From Oscheius tipulae (lineage: Eukaryota > Nematoda > Chromadorea > Rhabditida > Rhabditidae), in NCBI GenBank assembly GCA_037178975.1, contig JASJZH010000004.1, positions 1,612,001 through 1,676,000 of the forward strand: a DNA stretch of 64,000 bases, written 5' to 3'. The notes beneath the pieces are model-generated. The model was not told where the DNA came from and did no database searches. It worked only from the letters and a program-made list of their open reading frames with translations. This document shows, piece after piece, positions 1 to 12,800 of this stretch. Made by a program: the position numbers and the translations under genes. The number at the start of each line of letters is the position of its first letter. Position 1 is the first letter of the stretch.

Positions 1-228
1 TCTGACTCAATAAGCAAATGGAATCAATTTTGCTTCAGCGATTATACACAAGGAAAGCAAAGCAGATAGATTGAAGTCACTAAGTTTCCGAACCTACATT
101 CTAGAAAGTGAATACAGTTTGTCTGAAACCCCTATCAGACATTTCAGTTTTTGCATCCAACTAAGGAAAGTATACCACTGACAACAAAATGGCCCGAACC
201 TATACTTTTCCCACAAAAAACTGTTCAG

Positions 229-807
229 GTATCACCACGCTCTGACCGGTTACTACGCTCTCGTCTGCTTCCACGAGCGAAATGCTCACCTGATCTACGT
301 CGTATGGGCCAACTACATTATCCACTTTGCCATGTACGGCTACTACATGCTCCGCTCGTTAAAGATCAAGGTCCCACCCCAGGTTGCCCAAATCATCACC
401 ACAGCCCAGATGGTTCAGGTTGGTTTCTTTGTGTTTCAGCTGTCAGGGATAGGGAACAAGTACTATCAAGTAAACAAGTACTACTATCATGAACCCATTT
501 CTTGAACGGCTGTCCGAATGGTGCCGTTATAATGTTCCAAACCATGTATTAGTTCTTTCAACGATTACCAGTAAATTTGCGACTACAATTTTTTTTTCAG
601 TTCTCCATCGCCATCGCAGCCCAACTCCATGTCGGTTTCCTCACGGCCCTCGGTGGTGACTACGCCATGACATTCAAAGGCTGGTCCATTGGACTCTTTA
701 TGCTCGTGACCTACTTCTACCTCTGGATCCAGTTCTACCGAGAGTCCTACTACAACAAGGGCGGCAAGAAGTACATCCGTCACCAGGAGGAGACAAAGAA
801 GCAGTAG
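229..807 (+). CDS. ELO-family very-long-chain fatty acid elongase, 3' part
   Basis: The last two visible exons are 229-418 and 601-807 (stop TAG), joined in phase; the acceptor at 228 implies more exons off the left edge. Exon 1 opens with YHHALTG, the tail of the ELO histidine box (HxxHH), followed by NYIIHFAMYGYYMLRSL, the family's N-x-x-x-H-x-x-M-Y-x-Y-Y signature, and the QVAQIITTAQMVQ segment. Exon 2 encodes the last membrane spans and a Lys-rich tail (TKKQ end). ELO proteins are multipass ER enzymes that condense malonyl-CoA with acyl-CoA in fatty-acid elongation. The subfamily cannot be assigned because the N-terminal half is missing. It converges with PTIP, with 67 bp between the two stop codons. 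Confidence 0.9.
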
Positions 808-816
808 AGAAGCATC

Positions 817-833
817 AATAAATATAATTTATT
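817..833. terminator. Overlapping convergent polyadenylation signals (ELO + / PTIP -)
   Basis: AATAAA on the + strand at 817-822 serves ELO, 10 nt past its stop. AATAAA on the - strand is read as TTTATT at 828-833 and would serve PTIP, 42 nt past its stop. Cleavage 10-25 nt downstream of each would make the two 3' UTRs overlap. Confidence 0.65.
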
Positions 834-874
834 AAACCCGTCGAAGGGAAAGAGTATCAGAGATTTGGACATGA

Positions 875-3800
875 TTAGAGAGCACGAACGACCCGGGGCG
901 GCTCTGCACCCATAACGACTGCCGGAGGTGGCACTTGGCGGATCTGCTGTCGGGGAATTTGACGAGACGGGTGCTGGAGACGATAGACACCGTGGGGCTG
1001 GATCTCCTGACGTAATAGAGCCATCAGCACGAATTCAGTAGAGTAGATGGCTGAAAAGTCATTCTATGACACGCGTCTGCGAGTGATCTCTTCTAAACTC
1101 ATTGTCTTGCCCGTACTGTCTCGGCTTCTGAATGTATTCACTGGGAGCCGCCGACTTGGCACGTTTTTATGTTTTACCAAAACATGAATAGTTCTGCTGA
1201 AATTCAAATGCCAATCTTCTGAAGTAAAAAAAACCAGAAAAAATTTCTAAAAAAGTTGATTGAGAGAGAGAGTCCCTCCCCCACAATTCTCTTTGGTCTG
1301 AGTTTTTTTTGTTGTGTGCTTTCGTTAGTTCAGGCTATAAGCATACTTTGAAATATATTTGTTCGCCTATGACTGAGAGCTTCAATCCAATAGGGGTATG
1401 TTATGATCCCGTATGCATAATTTCACATAATTTTCCTGATCACCATCAAAGGAATTTTGCAAAAAAAAAATGTACAAACTCACGGAAATTACACTCCAAA
1501 AGGTATCCCATGCTGCGAATGTCTGCCTCGCAACTGATCACAATGTACAGCGAGTCTCTCTCGATGCAGCTCGCTGAAATTTTCTTAGTTCCACTCTCTT
1601 TTCCCGCTAAAACTACCAAGCATAGCCGGGTCCGGTCTCAAATCGTCGACTTTTCCACCAGCCAGACGAATCAGTCTGGTGAGAGTATGAACACTGGGTT
1701 CCACGTTCGGGGTAATGTAGAATGTAATCTCCTGAAATTTTGAGATTCCAGTCCAATGATATGAAAGGCACCTCAAAAACGGGACGATTCCTGGCTCGAA
1801 GGACACTCCTCTTGCAATTGTAGCCAAGATGCTTCTCGGATTCTTCGTCGCGCAGGAAGTAGTCATAGGTGTCTGGAAAATTTCCTGTCCGTCTTTGTAG
1901 TCTAGTATCGCGCTAAAACTGCTCCCTGACTTATACCAGAGCCTTGAAGCACCAATAAATTCTAGGGGGTGATGACTGAACTTTTTTGAGACTCTATTCG
2001 AAGATGGGATTTGTTCTGCTTGCTAGCATGGCACCGGGGCGAAAAAAACCCACACTATCCAAGCCTTAAAACAAACCAAAAAATTCTGCTGAACTGACAT
2101 TTGTTTGTAACAATTCCTATATCTCCGTTCGGAGCTCGTTGAATTTGCTCAGGCCGCATTATTTTCTATATTACACCTTTGTGTGCCTACAAATTAGCCA
2201 GTTTAGAAACGATTCCTGGATTAGAAAAACTGGTAAAACATAAGAGCTTACTCCAACGTTTACCATCGTAATAAAGTTTTTTTTTAAGAGGGGGAGAGCT
2301 TTTTAATTCAGCTTCTATCGATCTATTGCGAGAGTTTAGGAAATTTTTTGTATCTACTTTTGTCTTTGTCGCGCTCAACCGAGTCTTTCAAGAATCAGTC
2401 AAGTATTGCGGCAATAAGACAAATTTGTTCAATGTTCGATTGCCGATAAAACTCACCCATGAAATGCCCACACTCGAAACCGTGAATGATCCAGAAGGGA
2501 TGGACAATATTTTTGCCCAAGGCGATAGCCTCGAGTATCTTATCCGATCGAGTTCCTAGAGCCGAGACGAGATGAGTCGCTTCGGAGATGTTTTCCGTGA
2601 CCCGCCCACCAAGATATAAAAGTCTCTGAAACTGAAATAAAGCCACAAAAAAAAGAATGGAACCTTGATGAGAGAGTCCTTGATATCATCGTCGACCTCG
2701 TTGAATGCAACCAGAACATTGTGCTCAATCCCCTTTTCCTTCCTCTGCTTCTCAGCATTGGCAATCTGGTCCACGGTCGGGTTTTCTTGAGGGTTCAGCC
2801 TAAAAAGTGTATTTTTATTTTTAATTTCATCGAGATTTTTTTTTTAGAGTTTCACACTGCGCACTAATACCAACAGCAATCCGTTCAATCTAGTTATTAG
2901 TCCTCTTTGTGAAACATAGAACAGCTGAATTGAGTTTGGAAAAGGATAATCTGTTTTCAAATGTTACACAGCCTGATAAGAGCAGAAATCTCGGAGAAGA
3001 GTCTGTAATAAGTGATTAAGTATATTTAGGAACACCTAACAACGGTACTATTACTAAGAGCAGGATACACAAACCTGGCCTGCCAGGCCAGTCTAGTTCG
3101 TGGCGAGACGCATGGTGTATTGCTAAGAGAAACGTCTTTGATGAAGGGTAGTGAATAAATTAAAACACAAATGTTTCAAAAACTCGCTCTTATGTCAAAT
3201 CACCGAAAATGTTTCAAGGCCACATTATAGTTTGGAAACACCGGATTTCGTTTGAGATTTAATCTTTTTATCTAACCGGACTTACTTGAAGCGCCGATTG
3301 ACGAACCAGTTGTCGTCATTGAGAATGTTCTGTCTCAAATCTTGGGCCTTCTTCCACTGGTCGGGGTGGACTGGAACGGCAGCTCTCCAGGCATCTAAAA
3401 CATTTTCTCCCGTTCTCCGAACCCGAAAGCAACCTACACATCATGTTCTTGATCGCGTCGTGAGAGCATTCTAGAGAAAACGGGGTCGTGGTAACCTCAC
3501 AGCCCGGATTTCCGACCATGTATCGGGACTGGTCCTCGAGGCATCTTCCACTGATGTAGAGGTCAACGAGCCATTGATAGTTGACGACCTGGACCTCCCA
3601 TTCGCGAGCCTTTTCGAACTTTTCGCCCGCGGGTCTGGAAGAGGAGGTTACCTTGAAACGCGAAAAACCGATGTAATGTCCGTAGTGTTCAAAGGACGAT
3701 CATTTTGCTATTTTCCCGTTAAAGCCCCCCAAAACTCACTGTTTAGCAATCAAAAAGTGATTGTTCCGACTGAAGTTCGGGGTCATCCTTCCTCCTATGG

Positions 3801-6800
3801 CCTCAATCATCCACTTGATGGAAGCTCTTTCCATCTCGTCGAATCCGGAGAGGGAGAAGAACTTGCCGAGACAGGGAAGATGCTGCTCAACGGCTGGAGG
3901 CGAGCCCTTGGTACAGAAGGAGGGCAGATGGGCCATCTTGTTCGGAACGTCCATCTTTCCCGTGATGAGAACTTCTGTGAGCCATTGGAGAGTTACTAGA
4001 CGCTTTCGGTCTTTCAGAGCCTGGAAGCTGGCGTATTATTTTTCAAAATGTTTCATGGAGCTGGGTTTATCCTGCTTAACTCTCTTTTGCATTATAAGGA
4101 AAACAAAATAGAAGATTTTTAGTGTGTACGGCATGGATTGACCAAATCTCGCTCTTCACTTGCCTATTCTATCTGTTTATGAAACATAAACAGGTCCCAG
4201 TTGTTATCTGAAAAAAAGACCAGTCGTGTTTTCTTACGATTTGAAACGCGAAACAAAAAGATACTAACACATCAAAAAAAAGGGAGAGGGGTCGATTGGT
4301 CATACAGAATTTCGAATCTTGAAAATTACCTGCTGAGCATTGTGCGACCTGTAGCAATCTACAACGACATGTGTGATCGTAGACTGCTTGTCAGCGTAGT
4401 TCTTCGGATGCGAGTCGAGATCTCCGCCTCGCAGCTTGACGGCAATTTGCAAATTCATCACGTCCATCTTGTCCGTGGCCAGCCGTTCCAGGTCGAAGAC
4501 GTGGATCACACAGCCCAGAAGACAGTTGTCCGACGTCACTGAAACTGGTTATGTTCTTAAGAGAACAAGTTCAAAAAGTTTCATACACTAATGCGGTTGA
4601 TGAAACACAAAATTGCACCTTTGAACTTTGCTACATAAATCAGTCAGCGTATTCTATTTGAGGTCGAAACATTATTTTCCGGCTTATAGAACTCATTGAA
4701 TCCGAAAAATTTTCTACTTTGAATGATTACTTGACCATGTCTGTGTAGGATACTTTACGATATCAAACGCTCAACCTCTTGACAATAAAGAAATAATTGA
4801 ACTCACAATTTCCCGCAATCTGAGGGTCGTGGGCGAAGAACTGACTCGGCATGTGGTTCGGATGAGGCTGCTGCGGTGGGCAGACCGGCATTCGCACATT
4901 TACCAAATCCCCTGAAGTTTCTCATTTTCACCGTATGTAAGACTATAAAATACCATTCGACATGGGTCGGGGAATCTGCGGGGGTGCCATCGGCTGCGGC
5001 TGGTTCGGGGACATCAAGGAAGGACTCCGTATATCGGCTCCAGGGGCATTGGCTGCCGAATAGTGAGGTGACGGTGTGGGTTGTGGGAAGCGGGTACCTG
5101 TAAAGAGAGGGGTAGGAAGGAGAATGAAACAGAGAGACTCGTCCCGACAACCACCACTACCTCTGACTCACCGTTCGGGGTGAAAGGGGCCGCTTGCGGA
5201 GTCTGTGGCGTCTGGGGAGTCGGCTGGTTCGGATTGTTCCCATACACTGAAAAAAGGGTAGCGGTGATTGTGTTTCAGTTTCCTGTCCTGCTTTTACGGT
5301 CCTAGTGAAACAAAAAAGATAAAACGATTGGTTTTACGTATCTAACCACCTTTTCTTTATTAAACTAAACTAATTGTCTGTATCGTGCTTGAAGTGTGTT
5401 TGAATTCGGTTTCACTTGTACGCTATTGTAGCAGAGACTGGCAAACGTTAATCGTCAATTGCTTCTTAGTCTCGTTTTCTTCTATTAATACGGTTCTGGT
5501 GAAACATAATTACTAAAAAACATATAGTACGTTGCATATTAGTGTCTTTACCAAGCTTTTGACATTTTTGAGATTTCATCCCCTCTGAGCACTTTTCAGA
5601 TACCCTGGATTGTTCGAGAACCATCACTTTTGTGTTTCACCGCCTAAGAAATATCAATGACTTTCTTAGCCCGTGCCTATATCGCGCGCACCGGTTCAAA
5701 AAACCAATTTTCAATAAAAGAACTTTAAAACATTGCCTTCCCGCACAGATAACAGGAAATATGAATCGTCCCTTCATATCCCGGGTTCTTTCCCTACACG
5801 TCAAGCTATCCTGACGTCAAATTATCTGCTTACCGAGCCGAGAATAACAAGTTGGAGGCATAGAATCTTCTCGAGCCTTTTCTCAATAAGAACAATGGAT
5901 TTGAATAACAGACTATCAGCTGCTGGCTAGGCCATTTTGAAATTTGTTTGGTGGCTTTTTGGTGGCTTAGTTTCAAAGATCTTACTGTAACATGTCGATG
6001 CTTTTTGACCCCCAGATTTGTATTTGGACATGTTCTAGAAAATTGTAGTTTACAGATCTACAACTTTTCAATACATCGCTTTGCTGGAAATGCGGCTTGA
6101 GACCGTAAAACAGTGAGGAAGACTTGATCTTAGAGGTTTCCAATTACTTTCAAATGTTTGTTTCATTCAAAGTATTTTGAGCGTACTACATACAGGGCAA
6201 CTACAAAAAAAATACTTTATGCAGTGTATGCATCGTAGTGTGTCAGTCCATTTAAAGTATCAAGTTTTAGTAGCATTTTTCTATTTGCTACTGGAAGAGT
6301 TCGTTTTTTCTACCAGAATAGAGGAAAATGTGGCAAGAGTTTTGTCACGGAAGATTGTAGTGGACGTGCGATGTTTTATCGCTAGTTTGAAACATGGCTA
6401 TTTGGAGGGAAAAAATTCAAAATAAAAGATGTGTCATGTTTGGTACTACAAGGCGTTAGTTATTTGTCCAACAGTGGTAATAATATCCCAGAAAAAGAAG
6501 TCATAAGAATCTTATATCCATCGCATGCAACATTTCGGATTCAAAAATAGTTTACCCACCCAGTCGCACGTCCTGAATCTCCTCAAACTCATAGAGAATT
6601 CCCTTGAAGACGTACTCGGGACTGCTCATAGTTGGCGGCAAGTCGAGGGAGGACAAAGTGCAAGTGACCAAGGCAACCAAATCAGTGAGGAAAAAGAGAG
6701 ACTGACGGTTTTGTACGACTCCGCCCACCATACTTTGCTGTATTTTTTCGTGGGAAATAGCCAGACGGGACGAGAGAGACAGGGTGTAAAAGAAAAGTGT

Positions 6801-9800
6801 CTCGTATGGGAATTCGAACCTCTCGATACTTTTGATGTTCCAATTAATAGGGAGGCCGGGAGAAATTGTCAGAGCTTAATGATCTCGTTTTGAAATATAC
6901 GATGATGGCAATATAAGGAAAGGGAAATATGTCTCTGATCTGATTTTTGAGAAAAATGGTTGTATCCAAGCCTGTGCGCGCGGCCTGGGGACCGATCTGA
7001 AATTCAGCGCGGCTACCACTTTCGGGGTTAAAAATGCATTTACCTTGTTCTGCAAAGGTGTAGATCTCGAAAAGTTGTACAACTTTGCAAAACATCAAAA
7101 AATTAAAAAATGTCCTCTTCACCCCAAAACGTGCGATTTTAGCTGCGCTGTATTCGGACCAGACCGACCTCGTCCGGTCCGCGCGCATATGTTTGCTTGT
7201 ATCTATTCAAAACCTTTGAGTGAGTATATAAAAGTTCCGGGATTTTAATGTTTCAACTAGCAGACAGAAGTGTCACTTGGACTAAACCGTTGCTTGCTTT
7301 TCCTAAATGGTTACATGGAAAGACATTTTGAGAAGTGGGAAAACTCGTGTAAAAAGTACTTGTTTGCAGTGTTAAGTATATTACCCACATTGTTCATTAC
7401 CTAATGCTTTTCAGAAACCAAACTTTCCCTTGTCTCCTGAGACAGTTAATGTAGAAAATACGAATTGCACTTTTATAACTGTGTTAGGCCGTAAAAATGA
7501 ATCGATATTTCTGATTGTGAGCGAAAAGAGTGAAACATTTGAAGTCGAACTCAAATTCAAGTTTATTTCCGAGATCGCAATCACAAGAGTGGGTCGTGCG
7601 CCGTTTCCATAGTCTTGAGCCATTCAAAAAAATCGAACTCTGAATGGCTGATTCCTTCGCTTTTGTTTTCAGCTACGCAGTAGCTACTACACTCCTGTTG
7701 ATGTACATTGGGATAGAATGAAACGTGTGAGAATTTGAACTTGACTTTAGTTTGACGCATCAAGTAATTGTATGGAACTGTGGCTACTGGATAGTGCGTT
7801 TCGTGTAGTACAATAGAATCGAAAAGTTTTTTTCTTTCAAGATGTAGTAAATAGGGAAGAAACATGCTTTCAATACAAACTACTTTATAAAGAACCACGT
7901 TGAAAATTTATGTTTGACTCTCTAAAATAGTCCAATTATTTATTTTCTGGACGACTTTTGTATGGATTCCGATTTGAAAACATTGTAGTTTAGTCGAGGT
8001 TCAAACGTTAGTCGTCATCTTCGCTTTTGAACTAGTCAGACCAATGTTTTGAACATTTTCATTCCCGACTCCGTCCCTGTCCAATTTCCTCTTTCCTCTC
8101 GTGATAAACAGCCAGACAACTACAAATCGTGAGAAAAGGCCAAGTCTTCCCAGGGTCGTAGCATTAGAGAGTCAGTTCAGTAAGCATGACTTATAGTTGA
8201 AAGAAAAACGCAGGAAAAACTGTACTTACGCAAAAATGTGCCTACTAATAGTTGCCTGAAGCATAAAAGTTTTACTTCATCCGCAAACTAATCGGGGGGT
8301 TTTATGACTTCCGCCACCTTTTTAGTTTCACTACTGCCGTAAAGCTAAGCACTACTAAACCATTCATTCCTCGCTGATCTTGCTGTTGAACTTAAACATT
8401 TCGAAAAATCTTGTCACATCCTCTAGGTCTCTCGCTTGTTTTTATGGCCGTAACGAAGTTTTTAGAGAAAGGCGTGTTCTGTAAAGTTGTAGCTCTTGAT
8501 GTGTTTCATAACTTTGCAGAACGCCAAAAAGCTCGAAAACTGATCCTACGACCAGAAAACAGTGGTTGAAAGCCGTTAGAAAATTGGGATCTAGTAAGAG
8601 TCGGTACCATTTTTTATGTTTCACCGTTAGCTTGTTACTGGTTCAAAATGGACCATACAATACGTTCATTGAACCCAACTTACAATTGAGTTCCATTTTC
8701 TGAATCATGCCATTGAGGGTGTCAGGACTGGGAATATGGAGCTTGTCGTCATGTTCGGCCACGACCACATGCCGCGGTCGACGTTCTTTTTTCAAGGTGG
8801 CTCTCGGCTCGCCATTGCCATTCGTCACAACCTCGATTTTGTACGGAATTGTGTGTCGGGCTGTCTTGCGCTGTTGTGTTTTCATCGAAACCCTGATAAA
8901 GGTTGGAATGTTTCAAAAGGAGAGAGTAGAGAGACAGTTGGCTTGGAGAAAGAGGAACACTGAAGGCCAGATGTGGCAGGTAGAGAACACCGAGAGGGAT
9001 TACCGCGGATTAGAAATCACGAGAGGCTTTTTGTAGGCGGCCGGACTGGCCGAGGGAGGACATTTGGCTTGATTAGGAGGAGAAAAAGGGGATGTGGGAG
9101 AGAGTTGCGAGAGAAAACCGAAGGTACTGAATGAACTGTTGACCTGCTTAAGGAAGATATAGTGAAAAATAGTTCTCCACCCTCATGGTAAGGATGAAAC
9201 ATAGAATGACTACTTTTGGGAGCAAAGGAAAACATGTCTGTGAAAATATTGAACTCCATGCAGCTGTTGCAGTTGGGGTTGACAGGCCGTTGAAATTGAC
9301 CGGTTTTCTGTTGAAATTTTACACATACTAAAGACTGTCATCCCCAGACACTTCAGCCTCTTATCAAAGCTGTGAAACAAAAATACTTTCAAAAGGTTTG
9401 TGGAGAAATTTTGTGATACAACTGGAAACACACCAGAGATTGATTCATCCGTTTCCATTAGCTCTCACCAATACTTTAAAATAAAAGATGTTACTTTTTC
9501 AGAAGCTATGGAACCAAAATTCTGGAAGAGTTTTGAGCTTTTGTAGCAACAGGGATAGGGTGTAGGAGATAGATCAGACCTCCCCTCTAGTTATGTCTTA
9601 TAGCAGCTGTGAAAAAAAATCCGAACATTCTTTGGTACATATACTTCCCGTAGTTTCAGAACAGTGCAAGATGTCCGAATCCCGATATCAATGGTCCTAA
9701 GCCCAAGAAACAAGTAACGGATTTCCCTTCGCAAGCCCTAAAGTCACGAAACTTCCAGCTTCAGTACAAGTTCTGAGCTCACATGATTTTCGAAAGTTTA

Positions 9801-12800
9801 TAAAGTTACGAGAAAATTGGAAAGTCCAGAAAACAGGGAGAGTGATAGGAAATTGAAAGCACCTGCCTTCGTTCACCAGATGTTGCCTCTCTCTCGTTCT
9901 CTTCATAAATTACGCCAACAGACTGTGTGAAGAGATGCAAAGAGGCGAAAACAGTCATTAGGGTCGACTTGAAAAATGGAAAGTTTGTTGTTTCAACTGT
10001 CGGAGTGGGGGGAGGGGCAAGGAATGCGGTACATCTCATCCTCACCTCCTTATGACTTCGTAAAACATAACAAAAGTTACTGCTGAGCCGCTAGATAATG
10101 AAAATGTGCTGTTTTAGCAGTCAAAAGTACGGAATTTGCTATCATTTTTGAATTGCATTTCACGAAAGCATGTCAGATTCCCTGGTGTTCAGGAGACAGT
10201 GACATAGAAAAGTTTCCAGTAACAGCAATAGACTTGTTCGATGCTATCTGCACGTAGTAGTGAAAGACAAAAGATGCAGCAACAGTTATTTGTCATTCTT
10301 GAAACAAGAATAAATTGAATTGGATACAGCCGGTCCCCCTCCTGTTGTCACAGACTGTTTGTGCTGCTGCTCACATGGATGGAAGCAATCAGGCAGAGCA
10401 ATACATGGAAGGTGGTGGTGAAACAAGGAAGATATGATTTCAATTCGTTGAATGGTTTCAGCTTAGAGCTAAATGCTTTAGGAAAGGAATGAAAAATGTA
10501 TTTGTGTTTCATCTTTGCTACAGATGGTGGCAAATTCATTTTTTTTCAAAAATTCACAAAACGATCAAAAAAGGAATAAACTGTAACTGGAAAAGGATAC
10601 CGACTAACAGAATGTAAAAGTTAATTAATATCGTCTTGTTTCAACTTCAGCATATCTATATACTCTACTGTCTGAAATTAAAGGCTTATTAGTCTGTCTT
10701 GCGGAAAGCATCATCATATGGAGAGGTGAGTACGAAACCAAAAAAGACAAGTCTACTATTTGTGTTCCAGCCTCTAGCCAACAGCTGCAAGAAGTTGGGT
10801 CTTTACTGTTTGGTACGGATATGATCATAAAAAACAGAGATTAGGAAAAACGGGATATCAGAAACACACACACACGTACACACAAAAGACTCTTTCTCTC
10901 CCTTTCTCGCTCTCACTCGTGGCTCTCGTTGATTAACCGGATAACGGACATTTTCTCGCCGTCGCGGCGTGCGAAAATAATATTACAGCCCTTCGCTCTC
11001 TCTCATTCTTTCCAAGATGCCAGAAGTCTTTTGAATAAAACCAGATCTTCTGATAGTCGGGAGAGGAGCTGACTTATCAGTGGAAGAAACGGAGTGTGAG
11101 AAGAAAGAGGAGGCGGTAATTGACCTAATTTCGAGGGCAACAACTCACAGACCTCATTCGAGAGCTGAATGTTGAAGCGGGAAGAAAGTTGGGAAAGGGT
11201 GATGGGAGAATTTTGAGGGAGGCAGTTGAAAATTATGAACTTTGGAATCAATAACACCATAGGAGCAACCAGGTTTTGCCTAGCAGATTTTACGTGCACT
11301 CTGAAACACAAGAAGTTTAAAATTTTATTTTCACATGTTTCAAAGCTCTTAAGTTTTTTGTAACGGTTTCATGGAAACTGTATTTTGAATTGAGACAGAA
11401 GTACTGCTAGTGTCGATCAAATGAGCGAAAAGAGTTGGGAAAACGATTGGAAAACAATAAGTCGTAGGGCTTATCAATGACCACATAGTATCATTTACAA
11501 GTATAAGTAAACCGTGAACCATAAATTGTAAAGTTTTTCGTTATTCGGAAATTCTCATTTTGATCGTCGTCTACAGGTCAGAGCCTACCATTAGTTCACC
11601 TACTATCAGGTGGAAGTGAAGTGTAGCAAAATGTTCTAGTGAGTGTACTCATTCTCAAGATAATTCTAGAGGAAAACTGATAAGTTGCAACAAATTGAAT
11701 GGTCAGTCTTTTCTTACTGTCCTTTTACAGAGTATTTTTTGTAACTCGCTCCGAGTAACTACATTCGATGAAACCAAAAAGTGTTGCTCCGAACTGGTGA
11801 GAACATCGCAACTCAATTCTTCCGCCTCTCATAAAGTGATGCCTTTGATAGCGTTTAGGGAGTGAAAGTCCTTGCAAAAGAAGTGAAACATGGAAGAAAC
11901 ATATCACCCTATCTCAGCAGAACTCGGTCTCGAAATCACCGTCGTCGCAGGTGCTAATTTGCGTCATTGTGAGGACAACGAGGGAGGGAGAGAGAGAGAG
12001 GCACTGATGGCCGTAATGATGGGAATGAAGCCGTTCTCAATGAAAGGGGAAGCCGAAGCGTGATGATAACGAGGGAGAGACTGAGAGAGAGCCGCATGGT
12101 CCACAAATGGCTTCGTATAATCAGAAGGGGATTTGCGTTTGTTTCGGCAGTTGGATATCGGTGTATCAATTTGCTTTCCTAGTTGCTTAAATCTGCTGAC
12201 TTTTTTGGTTTATAATTTTCTTGCTTCATCCGGTGGATGAAGCTCGGGTCACTTTAGTGCTACGCTAAATTTTTGAAACACTCTTCTTCATAACGAAATG
12301 CAGAAAAGGTACTGAATCATACAAAACGGTCTGAACTTTCTCTTTCCTTGTTTCCCAGGCTATTCAAGTGCCCAACTTTTATGTTTTGCCTGGCATATGA
12401 AGCGCTGGCTAATTTTGTTTAGCTGATAAATGATCACTACTGGGAAATGCCAGCTTTTGGTCAGATTCTAGGCTATCTACGGCTTTTTTTTGCAGCTTTC
12501 TTGTACTTTGCTCTAGAATTTCCAATATTTTTTGTTTCCCCTTCTGTATGTAGCGGTAACCACCAGTGTGCTCCCAATTTTCTGGTGGTGCTATAAAGAC
12601 TAATTTTTCCGAAGAGTAAAGAAACATTTGTTTATGCAAACGCTACCGAACTCTTTGAAAACTTATAGTTCTTACCATTTGCAGTTTCTCAGGAAACTTT
12701 TCTTGGTTTCCCATTTTTATAACTTTTTGTTTCACCTTCTACGTGAAACCCGGACTAATTTTGTTTTCTCACTGACATTGAGACTCAAAAACTAGACGAT

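Larger units (their letters stand above)
5247..8683 (-). other. PTIP intron (3.4 kb)
   Basis: Apart from the possible alternative first exon at 6560-6629 and two foldback repeats (near 7043-7105 and 8455-8548), no coding signal is seen. Several GTGAAACA/TGTTTCAC octamers occur, for example near 5304, 5500, 5633 and 8617. Confidence 0.6.

Noticed and set aside
11003-11311. 102-codon - strand frame, Leu/Ser/Pro-rich
   Set aside because: It arises from a purine-rich + strand; no start context, splice sites or family motif.
12409-12639. 76-codon - strand frame with protein-like sequence (ENWEHTGGYRYIQ...)
   Set aside because: Codons are AT-rich and unbiased, there are no usable splice signals in the needed phase, and it lies deep in a PTIP intron.
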